Shown here: positions 35,040 to 47,900 of the stretch, piece by piece | Layout of the letters: each line of letters begins with the position of its first letter | Position numbering within the stretch: position 1 is the first letter of the stretch | Origin: Atrichornis clamosus | Taxonomy: Eukaryota; Chordata; Aves; Passeriformes; Menuridae | Assembly (NCBI GenBank): GCA_013400975.1 | Contig: WBMZ01014153.1 | Span: forward strand, 124,001-188,000 | Reading direction: 5' to 3' | DNA length: 64,000 nt | The notes under the pieces: generated by a model | What the model saw: the letters and a program-made list of their open reading frames with translations, nothing else | Told to the model about the DNA's origin: nothing | Database searches by the model: none | Made by a program: the position numbers and the translations under genes

Positions 35040-38000
35040 CCAAAACTGTTTCCTCTCCGCAACGTCTACTTCTTCTCTGGCTCAAAGCCTGGCTTGTTTC
35101 ACCCTCTCTGTCTTATGCACACCAGAGGTTTTGCTGTCACACACCCAAAATCTTACCTCCTCTCACTTGGGGAGTGCAAACCTGACCCCAGAAAAGTACC
35201 ATGCCACCTCCCCAGATGTTTGAGCCACTAACATCTCAGTCTCTTACAGTGCTTGAAACCTTGATTTTTATTTTTAATTTTTTTTCCTCCTGAAGCAAAC
35301 TTGAAATTTCTGGTTTATCAAATACCTAACCTTCCTGGAAAGTCAGTGCTAACATTTTAACTTGTGCTTTTTAGGCCTGATTTATTATTTGTGTTTATAT
35401 CAAGAGAGCTAGCTTCTCTACTGCTCTTTGCTTCTTGTTGAATTTTTGTTGGTTGTTGTAGTTATCAGGAAAACATAAGGTCACTGCAGACATTCTGCGC
35501 TGTGTGCCAAAGTACACCAGAAATTTAAGTTCACTATTAAGTGAGGCTGAATTGAGAGTTTAGCAGAGCAGCAAGCAGCAAAAGGACCTTCAAAAGCACA
35601 CAAAAATGTTGGGAAAGGGCTGTTAATTAGGGCTTTATCAAGTAGTACAGAAATAAGACTATATGAGTATGAATAATAGCAACATTCTTTGAAACTAATT
35701 GAAGATAAATAAAAGAAAGTGAGGCACCTGCAGGATGCCTGTACCAGGTGTATTTTCTCTCCAGGAGATAAGAAGTATCCAAGTCTACAATTTAATCCTG
35801 AGAAGCATTAGGGGTTGGTGAAAATTTTGGTCATTTTTTTTCTTTTCAGAAGCAACTCACCTGCACCAATTAATTACGTGATTCTCTTGTTGCAGCTACC
35901 TGCCATAGTATAAAAGTGCTCTAGTAAATTTTTTGTTGTCAATTAAATAAAATGTAGAGAAAAATCAAACTTTCTCAAAATAATTGAGTGGTTTACAATT
36001 GCTAGACATTGGAGAAAAGACTTCTCTCTAATACAGCTAAATAAAGATTTCTTTTATTTTTGATGTGCAAGAATTGTAGTAAAATTGAGCTATATAATTT
36101 TCTTTCCTCTAGGGCTTCTTGGCAGATAGAACAACCCAAACACTGTTGTAAAATAATATTAAGAATAAATGAGATAAAATGAATAAACCCAACACAATTT
36201 AGAGGGAAACCTGTGGGAGAAAAGCAAAGATGCAGTGGAAATGCTATGACTATGAATTGGCAAAGAGGGTCCCAGGTAACATCTCTTGTACTGCATCACT
36301 GCTCTGGTCCAGGGAAGGCTGTCTGTACAAGAAGAGAAGTAGAGTCTGAGCAGCAATATAACCAACACAGGAGAAGAGACTCGTGGAGAATACAGCCACA
36401 GTTAATACATGAGGAAACATATTTGAATAGTGATATTTCATGCTATGACAGAAAGATTTATTTAAACTTTGAGAAGGAAAGACATATGCTATTTTTATGC
36501 TTTTATATGTTAGTGTTTCCCATGTAAGGAGCAATACAACACCTTTTCCCCCCGTGTTTCTTTTGTACTGAGTTGGCCAGGCTGATTGTGTACCTTTAGC
36601 TTTGGATAGAGGTACTCTGCCTGAAGACATCCTTCGCCCTTGCCTCCTCAGTGCTCATAATTTTACTAGCTAATTTTAAACTTTGAATTTTGTTTTGCTG
36701 CTGCAAAAGGACATTTGCGGAAGGAAGGAACAATGATGTGCTTCTCTGGATTTTAGAGTTCAAGCAACAAGGAATCGATTAGATACTTGAATAGGTTCCT
36801 TCATTGCAGAAACCAAACTCAGCAAAAAGTCATGCTCTCTTTCCTAGCTTTGATGGGATCAGGTTTAAAGAATGTCTATCTTTAGTTTTTCAATGTTTGT
36901 GTGGTGCTTATACCATGTGACTTTGGCCCCTGCAAGAGTAGACAATCACTAAATACATTCATATTCCCTTCACTTGGCAGGAAGTCTAGCAGTCTGTTTA
37001 CTCTTCCAAAAATATAAGTATTTTTTCAACTTTGTTTTAAACATGTCTTCAACTGAGAAGCTGGGAAGCAGAGAAGTATAATTTGCCATTACACTGCTTT
37101 GTTTGTTTGTTTTTCTGTAAGAAAGGCACCTTTTGAATTTTTTTATGAAAACTGATATATCAAATTAAGAATTTCTAAGATTTCTTAACTAGAGCATGTA
37201 ACAAATATATATAATACATACATACAGTTATTTTTGAATCTTGAGGACTAAGAGTATTATAATTAGTATGATGGTTAAAACACTCTTTAGAAATGTTCAG
37301 AACAAATATATGCAAAGATGTATATGCCTGCAGGCTAATTTAGATGCAGAAAATATTTATGATGATTAAGACAGGAATTTCTATGGATCTCATCTTTATT
37401 TGTGGTGTACTTTACAGTGAATGGAACAAATTACTCTGTATATCCTTTTTCTTTGTTGTGCAATTTTTTTACATCACGGTAATTGCTGAAGTATTTATGT
37501 TTCAGATTACAGAAAGCAGAGCTGATTGAAACAGTCCTAATGCTTTGCAAAATATTTCCACCTCATCATGTTTCTCTATTTCCAAATGTCATATTTTAAT
37601 CGTACATTACAGAAATTTAACCAGGAAATTTTGATGCTTCTTGGGATGTAGAGCTCACCAATCCATAAAATCAAATGCAGGGATAAAAGGACAACTGCCA
37701 TTCCTGTGAAATTTGGGTCAGCTAATGTGTAATTTAATGAAAATGAAAAGTATCACCACCACCAAAAGACTCAGTGCTTTCCCTAAAATTCAATTTGTTT
37801 CACTTTTCTTTTGAAAATTGGAATATAATTTCATTAAAACTCTACTCTTGGCAAAAAAAAAAGAACACAGAAATCTCTCAAGCACCTTCATTTGTGCCAT
37901 AATGATACACTGGTTCAAGATGGCTGCTTTTATTACAGTTTTCTATTTTATTGTTTGAATCCCTCATTGCTCTGGAATGGATTACAACATAAATCCTATG

Positions 38001-41000
38001 AAGGTTGGCAGCAAATATAAATCTGGAGTGCCAGATTTAGAGTTGCGTGTATGGATCACACACTTCAGATTCATTCTGACCTAAGAATTAACAACAGTGA
38101 GAATGATATTATGATCCTTAAAAGCTCAGGACTGGGGAATATGAGAGAACTGTTAGTGAAGCTTCTGCGTCCTTTAAAAGGGGAGGGTTGTTTAGAACCA
38201 TATTTGACTTCTAGATTTTTTGAGAGATACTAAAAGCTCAGGCCCAGATCTAAGGGAGTCTTTGACCATGGTGTGAAGATTATCCCGGCTCCCTTATCCT
38301 TCTTTCACTCACTTGTTCTTTCAGTTTTTCACCCTTTTCCTCTCTTGATTTTTCCAGCTCAGACTCGCATGTTGTAAGCATTTCTGGATTCAAATGGAAG
38401 AGTGTGACTACAAAATATTTCTCTTTGTGAATACAAAAGATTTTGCCAAAATTTTGAAAGTTTAGAGGAGAGTAATCTTTGTTGCACCATCAGCGATGAC
38501 ACACAAATGTGTGAGATGTCTAGAAGAAAATTAGTTAAAAAATACTTAAGGAGCAAAATATAATGTCATGTGTTTTACATGATATAACAGTTGTGAAAGT
38601 AACCTGATATCTTTATTATAGGAATTCACATAACTTGATGATGAAACACTGATGATAAGAAATTGTTATTACACAGGATAATATTGGTACTGCATAACAA
38701 TATTGATTTGGAAAACTGAATGATACAGTACCACAGAGTCACATAGATGTTAATGAACTAAAAATTGTAAAAACCCATTTTTTTTAATGTTTTCTGGAAA
38801 ATATATACTCCATTTAAACCATGTCCATTGGAATTGCACAAGGAGCTAATTTAGGAATATTTCAGATAATCAAAGTTTTTAAAATCTGAGAGTTTTTTTG
38901 GATCATCTGTTATGCTGTAGAAGTTTGCATTTTAAAAACTATCTTTTGAAGAGTTAGAGGGTTTTATCTTCAGAAACCTTTTGATGTCTGATCATCATCC
39001 ATCTTCTGAAACAAATGTAGAATTTGCCTGATGCCATTGAATAATGGCTTCCTTTGAGCTTTCCAGTGATGATATTTTTAATGATTTTACTCCCGCTTTC
39101 TGTTCTCCACGGAACATTTCAAAAGTGGGCTGTCTTCTTTTTCTACAAAAGTTTCAAAACTTTGAAGGGAAAGGTAATTTGAAGGTTGACTTAATAAAAA
39201 GCATGAAAGAACCTGACAAAGTGTCCAAGATCAAGGAAACAGCTGCAACTTCAAAAGTGAAGCTTAAAAACTTCAATGTACATGAAGAGGAAAAAGGTTC
39301 CCTTAATCTGTCATAAAGCATCTTTTGTAGTAGCAAGCAATAAGAAGAACAAGACTGAGAACTAAGCAATACCACAGAGTATACTCGAACTTTTGAGTCA
39401 CTGGAAGCTCGCTGCAACTGAACTGAAAAACCTTGTCTTTGGGCAGCCACACTGTCCGATAGAGGGAGATGAAAACAAGCAGCAAACAAACCAAAACATG
39501 CACACACACCCCTCCAGAAAAAAGCAAATTATGTCAAAGACAAATTGTATTTTGGGCTAGACTTTTATTCTTACCCATGAAAAATAAAATGTTTCATCTA
39601 TCCTGAAGTAAGCTAATATAGTTCAACATGAAATAAAGGCAAGAAATTTGACTTGATTGTCTTAACGTTCAATCAGACTGACTATCCAGTATACTCGGTG
39701 ATAAAAATGCTACTAAAAATTGGCCAGTTGTTAGAAGAAATTATAAATATTTAAAAGAAAATGGAGAAAGAGAATTTGAAAAGGTAGCATAAAACTGGCC
39801 TAACTGGAACAAAGTTATAATGTTTTAAGTCTTTTCTCAAAACTATAAAGAGTTACTATTAAATGTTAGTGAACTCTACATCATCTAATGAATTTGTTAA
39901 ATGTCAACTCTGGTTTCGAGTAATTCCCACATCATGAGTAATTAAGCTATTCATTCAAGTAAAATAACTTCTGAAGTAAAGCCCAACCTGTTGTTCATGT
40001 CTAACTGGTTGTTTTGCAAACAAGACAAAATTATCTTTCTCTTGCTGTGATGTAAGGACATGGCACCCTCAATGAACATCTCGGTCTACAGAGAATATTC
40101 TGCTGAATATTACTATATCTATTGGTACCGTTGTATCTCATTGTTTATTTTTAAATAAATAATTAGAACAATTTTCTTTTTTAAAAAATGAACCACTTTT
40201 TCATTTGTACTAGAATTTTCCCATTAAACTCTTACTCTCTTAATGTTCTTTTTCTGTAGCCCTTTATATATACCACGAGATTTAATGTATTAATAATTCA
40301 TGCAATGAAGCTGTGATTGAATATCAAAATCTGAAGCCAAATGGTAAATTGAGTTATTTGTAACCTGCCTAAGACAAGTGGATGAATGCTTTATTAGTTA
40401 AAGCAGGTGCAAGTTCTATTTATGGACAGTTTTTCTACTCCTAGTAGGAGTACAGATACCCATAAAGCCACAAATTAGTACACAGGCAAGACTCTGTGAC
40501 TTTGCTATCCTAATTTTGTAAGGAGTTACGTGCTCAGAGTTCCCAAGAAAGAGTCCACTTATAAACAGGTTAATGTTCAGCTTAAGTGTAGCCAGGAAAA
40601 GACAAATCCACAAGTAATTACAAAATTCAAATAGCATTTTTGTAGTACCAGCTAAGGAGCTAATATATTCTGAAAATATCTTCCAGTTTTATTGAGTATT
40701 TTTGGTTAATGGCTTGAAAATGGAATAGGGTGGAATGGGGTGTAGCCTCATAAAATTAGCTGATGATTCTCTTGTGGGATGAGCTGCACTTTGAAGGTCA
40801 GTGTTAAAACACAGTAGAAGAAAACAAGTTTCTTAGTTGTATACCTAATTCTCTGATTCATATAAGTGTCCTATTCCAGATGGTGTCACTTGGGTGACAG
40901 AAAAAGTCAAATTCCTGGTAATTCTTTAATTTTTCTGACCATAATGGTGTGCAAAATGTTCTCCAACTCTCAAGTGTGTAGAAATATTTGTAATATAGAA

Positions 41001-42844
41001 TATGTCAAGTACTGAATGAATAAGCTTTTAGATACCTACATTTTTTATGCAATTATAAAATTTTATTAATGATCATTTTAGAAACATATTTACATTTCTC
41101 CTTCATCTTTAATAATGAATGTTATGGTACTTCAGTTGGGTAAATCTATGCCTGATGACATTATCTTCCTCTTCACCTTAGCTATGTTACTGTAATGAAT
41201 TGTTTTCTTTTTAATTGTAAATTTGACTATAGTGAAACAAATCCTGCATTATAGTCACACCTTCAAGAAAAACCTCCCTTAAAAATTAATGGGAGACAAT
41301 GTTTCAGAATAGGGATCAAAATCTGATATTTTAGGAAACCTTTTAGTATAAACCATTTGAATGTATATTCATGCACATCATTGTGTTAAACTGAGGAAAG
41401 GGTGTAATCTGAAATAGTTTTCTATAGTCCATAAATTGTAATAGTGCTGAAACCAAGTGCCATAGAGAAGATGAAGAATCTAAGCAAAAGATGCAAGAAA
41501 AAGAGTAGTCAGGATACTCATATTAGGGAGACAGATAAATGAGGAGAAATTGATCACAGAGAATTATTATCCACATAAAATAAAAAGTGATTGGGACACA
41601 CTGCTCCATTTATCACGTGCTAGACCTGTAGGCAGAATTTTGCTAAAAATCTTGTACTTATTCTCTGATGAGATGGTTTAAATTTAAATTCTCAGGTCAA
41701 TAGTTTTGCAGCATTAAATTTACCTTCAGCTAAATTAAACAAGTTATATTTTCAATTTTATTTAGAAGGCAAGGATGGAAAGTCTATAGACAAAAACGGC
41801 AGGAATATATCTAGAGGCTCTGAGGGCCCATTCAAATAGGTTAGCCCCAAAGTGGACTTTTTATTACATTACTCCTGAGAGAAAGTGCAGTAAAAGCCAC
41901 TTCTCTGGTATATGTCAGGAAAGTGAACAGCACATAATTTCACTTTTTGCCTGTGGAAAAAGCTAATGAATAATACCATCAGTCTACAAAGAAAGTAGAT
42001 ATCTGAAAGAGACAAGGGCCAGCAAAAAATGGGTTTGATCTCCTTGAAAATTATTCATGTTATTAATGTGCATGTTAAGAACATTGAATGATCTAGTGAA
42101 GCACTGAAACAAAATCTGAATGGGTAGAACCGAACTGAAGAAGAAAGCAAAGAAATTTTTGAGCTAAGGCCTAAGGATAGAGAATACAGAGAGCAATTTA
42201 CCACAACAGCCTCTTCTTACACTGTGGTGGTTAGAGATGCAGATAAGAGAAAGTTCTCTAATCAGGATTTGCAGCCACTGTCAACTCTTCCCTTTTTCCA
42301 GGAGCCTTAAGCCTTTGAGGGTATGCACCCCATAGCATGGGACCAGGTGTGATATTTTCTGAAATAACATCCAGAATTTCCCTCATGGACACTGATATTA
42401 TGGACTTAGATTTAAAAAATCCCATGAGCTGTACATTTCTGTGAAAATCATCAAAAGTCTAAGCATCTTGTTTACCTGTTTCATGTGTATATATGATTTA
42501 CCACTTAGATAATGAGAATCAGCCATTCAAAACCTTCAAAACAGTTTGCAATTTTGTCAGGATACTGAGCCACAAAGCTAAGTATTTACACTACTTTCCC
42601 TGCACAAAGATTTATTGCGTATTCCTCTGATGCTTGATCACGATGGCAAGGTTAGACTGTCCTAACAAAGGGATTTGGTTAACTGGACGGTATAACCAAT
42701 ACACAAATGGCATTCATGTACTCTTGTTTTAACCAGTTGTACTTAAAAGATTAAATTTAGCAATAGAATAATTTAGGAAATAGTTAAGAATTTTCCATTC
42801 TCTGAATGGAAATAACCCAACTCTATAAAGGGCTTTTCTGCTAG

Positions 42845-42907
42845 TATTATTATCATTATTATTACTATTGCTATTATTTGTTTATTTTTGTTTGTTTGTT
42901 TGTTTTT
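42845..42907. repeat. ATT then TTTG simple repeats
   Basis: An imperfect ATT/ATC trinucleotide run (42845-42878) passes directly into TTTG units (42877-42907). The block ends TTTTTCAG, which resembles a splice acceptor but no supported exon follows. Confidence 0.85.
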
Positions 42908-42937
42908 CAGCATTACATAGTGAAATGCTACTGCCTT

Positions 42938-42962
42938 TCATGACACATGAGGTGTGTCATGA
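42938..42962. repeat. Perfect 10-bp inverted repeat with 5-nt loop
   Basis: TCATGACACA (42938-42947) and TGTGTCATGA (42953-42962) are perfect reverse complements separated by TGAGG. As DNA this could extrude a small cruciform or bind a dimeric factor; as RNA it would fold into a stable short hairpin. It is not near a recognised gene, and no termination signal is implied. Confidence 0.9.
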
Positions 42963-43480
42963 TGGGGTTAGTGCAGTAAATACTGCTTTTGTCTAGACTA
43001 GAGGATAGTGCATCAAAGGTGTCTAGATGGCTATTAAAATGAAAGAAAGATTAGAGATTAGTGTCCAAGGTGCTGCTCTTGGTCCTTAAGACTCTGAAAT
43101 GGGTATATAACATTTCAGGAGGTTTTTTCCTGAGCATAATTTAGTGGTTTTCAGAGCAAGCTGTGTAAATGACAAAATGGACAGGTGGTTAGCAGCTGCT
43201 TAAACCCTATGCTATCTAGAATAAGACAAGCTCTTCAAGGGTTGTTTGTTGCTGTTAAGTTTAGAAGGAGAATAGCAATAATCACAAGAGTAACAGGCAC
43301 AAGTAAAATGTTGTTTTTGAGTGCTTCATAATAACAATTTCCATGAAACAGCCTTAACATAAGTCCCTAATGAGTTACAGAAGCTTAATAGTTACTCTAA
43401 ATTATCTGCAAACACATAAATGCTGCATTTCAAATCAGGAAAAGGAAGTCACTTTGCAACTGCTCAGGGACGTTTTAGGG

Positions 43481-43640
43481 GGTAGTTTTTTTGGGGGGAG
43501 GTTGGTTGGTTTTTGTTTGTTTTTTTGTTGGGGGTTTTTGTTTGTTTTTTTTTGTTTCGGTTTTGTTTGGGGTTTTTTTTTGGTTTTTTCTGTTTATTTG
43601 GTTGGTTTTATTTGCTTGTTTGTTTTGTTATCCTTCAGGA
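43481..43640. repeat. T/G-rich strand-asymmetric low-complexity tract
   Basis: About 160 bp of T and G with almost no A or C: G runs of four to six (such as GGGGGG near 43493) alternate with T runs and TTTG/TTGG units. An open frame across it (43370-43678) is a run of Phe, Gly, Val and Leu and is spurious. The G runs could in principle form a quadruplex on the plus strand. Confidence 0.85.
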
Positions 43641-44144
43641 GTGAGGACCTGCCTGCAGAGGACAGATTAGTACTTTGACTCAAAAAATCAATTAAGAACT
43701 TTCTCTTCTTGTCAATAACTATACCGTACACAATAGATTTAGAAAAAGTTCTCTGATTTCTTTCCTTATTTCTAAACATAATCATAAAATTCCTAATTAA
43801 TCACAAAATCTTACTGTCTTCAAGAGTCATGCCTTATATGCACAGTATTTCTGAAATTAACTCCTTCCTGAAATATCAGATTGAACAAGGCAAAAACGTG
43901 CTGCAGACATAAAAATTGCTAATTGAGAGTATGAGGAATGAGGTGGAAAGTGGAGCAAAAATATTTAGTTTTGCTTACACTTACTTGTTTTGACCCCTGC
44001 TATAATTTGATATCTACTAAATTTTGCAGTATGCAGAGCACAAGAAAATTTTTAATTTATTTGTTAAGGACGATTCACCTATCAGTACACAATTTTTAGT
44101 GCTTCATTGCAGCAACAGCTTTATAATGTATAGTTCTTAGCATC

Positions 44145-44967
44145 AGGGACCTTGGCAATCTCAAGAGGTGGGTCTCTGCAAACCTCAACAAGGCCAAGTT
44201 CAAGGTCCAGCACCCGGGTTAATGCAATCCCAAGTACAAATACAGGCTGGGCAGAGAATAGATCAAGAGGAGATGTGAGGAGTAGGACTTGGGGGTGTTG
44301 GCTGCTGAGAACCTGACTCAGCAATATGTGCTTGCAGCCCAGAAAGACAAGTATGTCCTGGGCTGCACCCAAAGCAGCGTGGCCAGCAGGGTGAGAGGGG
44401 GGATTCTGTCCCTCTACTCTGCCCTTGTGAGACCTCACCTGGAGTGCTGCATCCAGCTCTGGGGTCCCCAACATAATAAGGATGTGGACCTGTTGGAGCA
44501 GGTCCAGAGGAGGCCACCGAGATTATCAGATGGCCAGAGCACCTCTGCTCTGAACACAGCCTAAGAGAGCTGGGGTTGTTCAGCCTGGAGAAGAGAAGGC
44601 TTTGGGAACACCTTACAGCTGCCTGCCAGCACCTGAAGGGGCCTACAAGAAAACTGAAGAAAGACTTTTTACGAGGCCTTTTAGTAACAGGACAAGGAAG
44701 AATGGCTTTCCGCAGAAAGAGTGTAGGTTTATGTGAGATATCTGAAAGAGATTATTTACTGTGACCATGGTGAAGCACGGGAACTGGTTGCTCAGAGAAA
44801 TTGTGGATGCCCCATTGCCAGAAGTGTTCACGGCCAGGTTGGATGGGCCTTTGAGCAAGTTGGTCTAGTAGAAGGTGTCCCTTGTCCATGGCAGTGGGGT
44901 TGGAAAGAGAAAATTTTTAAGGTTCCTCTCCAACCAAATCCATTCTGTAATTCTATGAATCTATAAT
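44145..44967 (+). mobile_element. CR1 LINE, 5'-truncated, 3' end
   Basis: A plus-strand CR1 3' end of about 820 bp. It opens inside the reverse transcriptase (CAATCTCAAGAGGTGGG, then AACAAGGCCAAGTTCAAGG), passes the AAATACAGGCTGGGCAGAGA, CACCTGGAGTGCTGCATCC and TCAGCCTGGAGAAGAGAAGG blocks, and ends with AATTCTATGAATCTATAA near 44950-44967. Its sequence is nearer to a different CR1 subgroup from the copy at 1120-1893, judging by the GGGGTCCCCAACATAATAAG and GGGCCTACAAGAAAACTG blocks. Stops and small deletions break the coding part. Confidence 0.93.
44289..44764 (+). pseudogene. CR1 ORF2 reverse-transcriptase C-terminal remnant
   Basis: Two adjacent open pieces. 44289-44564 (91 codons) carries QQYVLAAQKDKYVLGC, SVASRVRGGILSLYSALVRP and LQLWGP-like blocks ending in VQRRPPRLSDGQ. 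44576-44764 (62 codons) continues with MFSLEKRRLWEHLTAACQHL and a decayed tail. Together they are the C-terminal part of CR1 ORF2 after the palm. A deletion or frameshift near 44510-44575 separates them: the family's tract leading to 'LFSLEKRRL' is interrupted by a stop. No catalytic residues survive. Confidence 0.85.
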
Positions 44968-47900
44968 AACCTTTTAAGTTCCAGGGGCTATATCAGACAT
45001 GAGAGAGTTTTCACTTGTTGCTAGTGTCAGTTCATTTTCTACTATCCTGGCTTGAAATCGCTTCTCTGCAGGCAATAATTTGATGTTATTTTCTCTACTT
45101 GACATCAGTCATGTAAAAGTAACATTGTAAAGCATCATGTGGCCACATAAGGCTGATTTTGAGGGTATTGCTGAACATATGCAACTCTTTCAGAAATCTT
45201 TTGTCCTTTAATCATTTAAATTCCGTCTGGCATCATGATTTTGTCAAAAAATCTAATTTTTTTTTTCTTCCTTGTGACCATCCATGCTGTACAGAAAAAA
45301 AAGCTTTTTGGTGACAGGAAAATCAGGGTTTTTCTCCCCCACATCTTTAGAGCTTTTTTGCCTCCCTTAGACCAAATAAAATATGAAATTAAATAAAAAT
45401 TCAATTATTATGCATGGTGATAGCATTTGAGGAACATTTTGGGGAACTCTTTAAAGTAAGTAGTATACAATAACACAAAATACTTTCATTGAATTTCTGG
45501 TTTGTTGGACACAACAACATCAGAGATAAGAGTATGGTAGGTTCATAAGTAAATTTTATAAGCTAGGTTTATTTTATTAATGTAAAAATTAGAGCTTTCA
45601 TGTCTTTCTCTTTGTATATCCTTTCTTCATATGTATGAAACACATTGCTATGATTTTATTTACTTTCAAATGCAGAAGGGGGAAAAATTGCTTATTTATT
45701 TTTAAAATGTCTTCAAACAGATATCTGTGCACAATATGCATATGTTGTGGAAAAAGAATTTTAGTAAAAATATCAAAATATGAGCCTGTGTTTTACAGCT
45801 CTACAGATGTATATGAAAAATTAGTATTAATTTAGTCTTTGTGATTATTCCATTGTATTCAGGAATATCTCAGGAATAAACCCATTACTCTTTTATTGGT
45901 ATGTAAGTGTCCTGAGGGCAACCAAATTCAGTAGTTGAAATCAGTGTGCTGAGGAGCTCTGTTGTGGAAAAAAAAAATAAAAGATCAGAAGATTCCTTTT
46001 TTATCCTTACATTTTTTTAAAAAGCAATACAGACAATGGAAAACATTATGAATAGAAGCTCCTTTTCACCTAGAAAGACTGAGGCATAGACATATTGAGC
46101 ATTTTTTCAGGCACTCATTATAAGGTTTAAGATTCAAGGAAACACACAAAAATGTACCATTCTATACATAAGAAAAGCACGTATGTACCATGTGAGTATT
46201 ATATACATGATTAAACACTAATTTTAAAGAGTAAATAAGGTTTCACTTTGTACTGGAGTGAAGCAAATGCTTATAAAGGTAGAGCAGTCCTGGTCTTCAT
46301 AACATTTGGGGAGTAAATTGAATAGCAATGGATTTGAAGTTACAATAATAGCATAGAAAATTCCAAGGAATGGTATGTATTATCTAATAATGATTAATAT
46401 AAATGGAAAGATCTCACCTTACAAAATTTTGCATCAATATTCTGGAAAAAATAAGTAAACCCCAAATTTTCTATCCAGAAATTTTTATTCTTATTTTAAA
46501 TAGCTTGATATTAATTTGATTTTTATATATCTATGGATAATTTAAGAAGTCATGGGTTTTCTAAGTGTGAAGAAATTCAGCGGTAATACAGCAGACTAGG
46601 AAAAGCACCATATGAGAATATACTCCTATAGCAAATCTAGAAAAGATGTTTAGGTATAGTTAGATGGCAGAAGGGCCATAAGGATGGTCAAGAAAAGGGA
46701 CACTGGCACACTAGAGAGAAGGTTAAAGTGCATCCATATACTGTATTACAAAAAGTAGGGGAAAGAGAAACAGTGAACAGTAAAAAAATGTTTACTGATT
46801 CTGGCATCTTCAGAGTTCTAAATTCTCATATTTGTCATCCATTTATTAATTCACTACAAATTCTTTATTTTGTGCATAATGTACACTCACTGATTTAAGC
46901 TGGGATGTAGATCCTTTGGTTGTAGTGATTCTGTCTTTGCATACATCCAAATTATCTATAAAAGATAATGTGGTAGAAACTGGATATATACATATACTTT
47001 ACCTATAGTACTTTTAAACTCAAAGAGATTGCTCATTTGAACAAAACTAGTTGTGCAATTAATGTGGCCAAAAATAATTAAAGTACAGTCTGGTTTTTTC
47101 TCACTAATGTTGTGTTTTTAAAGATGAAAGGGCTCATATTTTTAGGGAGAAAAACCTTTTATCTGTAGCTGGGTTCAAACTGTTTAAATTTTTATGAAGT
47201 ATATGTTTCCACAGGCTTCTCTAGGTTTTCTTATATTTGCAATAAGTACGCATTTATAAAACTTTATGAAAAAGGGTACTAATCTGTAAGTTGCCACTTC
47301 CTATGGTTGATTTGCCTCCTATGGATATCTTTGCTTTCTATCAGCCTTTGAATAGCTCTTATATCAAATTACAGATAAATTCTTCATAACAGGCAATTTG
47401 CACTTCTCAATAGTATGCTTGTCTCATGTCTTATTAGCAATTGTGAGCATAAGTGAGACATCCCAACTGAAATATTCTCTTTTGTCCTAGGATTCTTGAG
47501 CTGAGCAGTATTTACTGGTGGATGAGATTTTACATGGATTATTTTGGATTTATTAATGAGATATCATAAACTACAATATAGTCTTGTACTTTAAGGAATT
47601 TTACTTGCAAAGTTGATTGCAGTTTATTTGAACCAATATCGTAGACCTAAATTTATTATAACGTTGCAGTCTTTTAATATGTATGGTTTTGATTTTATTT
47701 TGCCTGTTTTCATAAGCTAGCCAGGTCTTACTAAGCTCATATGTGATTTGTGAGGAGATTGGAAACTTAGTAAATGAAATATTGAGAAGATTTCAACGTT
47801 ATTGAAAGAAGAGTTCTTAGATATGTCTTACTGGCAAGTCCTTCCATCTGCCAATATTTCTGTTTCCTTAGTCATGTGTTTGTTAACACAATAACTAAGA

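Larger units (their letters stand above)
32705..35215 (-). mobile_element. CR1 LINE, about 2.5 kb, 5'-truncated
   Basis: The largest element in the window, in minus orientation. Its 3' end is at the left with the octamer-type tail ATAGAATCATAGAATCAT and a TTGGAAAAGACC block. Moving right come the 3' region, the reverse transcriptase tail and palm (33004-33981), an inter-domain region with the 'TGATAGGCCTGTAGTTCC' block (about 34021-34038), and the C-terminal part of the endonuclease (34506-35039). The 5' truncation point is near 35170-35215 and uncertain. CR1 mobilises by target-primed reverse transcription using ORF2; ORF1 and most of the endonuclease are missing here. Stops and frameshifts throughout make it inactive. 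Confidence 0.93.
35216..44144. other. Long unique AT-rich block, no gene supported
   Basis: About 8.9 kb without a recognisable gene or transposon. Open frames reach 126 codons (minus, 36250-36630) and 117 codons (minus, 39154-39507), with a 90-codon plus frame at 39044-39316 rich in Lys and Glu; none has a motif I recognise. Simple repeats at 37101-37124 (TTTG), 42845-42907 and 43481-43640 and a hairpin at 42938-42962 are the visible structure. Confidence 0.55.

Noticed and set aside
34890..35231. Plus-strand open frames over 34672-35231
   Set aside because: They are shadows of the minus-strand CR1 endonuclease region, which has clear family motifs in the other orientation.
36250..36630. 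126-codon minus-strand frame
   Set aside because: No recognised domain, no splice or promoter context, and the length is reachable by chance in 64 kb of six-frame sequence.
39044..39316. 90-codon plus-strand frame rich in Lys and Glu
   Set aside because: No recognised motif, AT-rich codons and chance length; an overlapping minus frame is longer. Not enough to call a gene.
43370..43678. 102-codon frame resembling a membrane protein
   Set aside because: The hydrophobic run is the translation of a T/G simple repeat, not a transmembrane domain.
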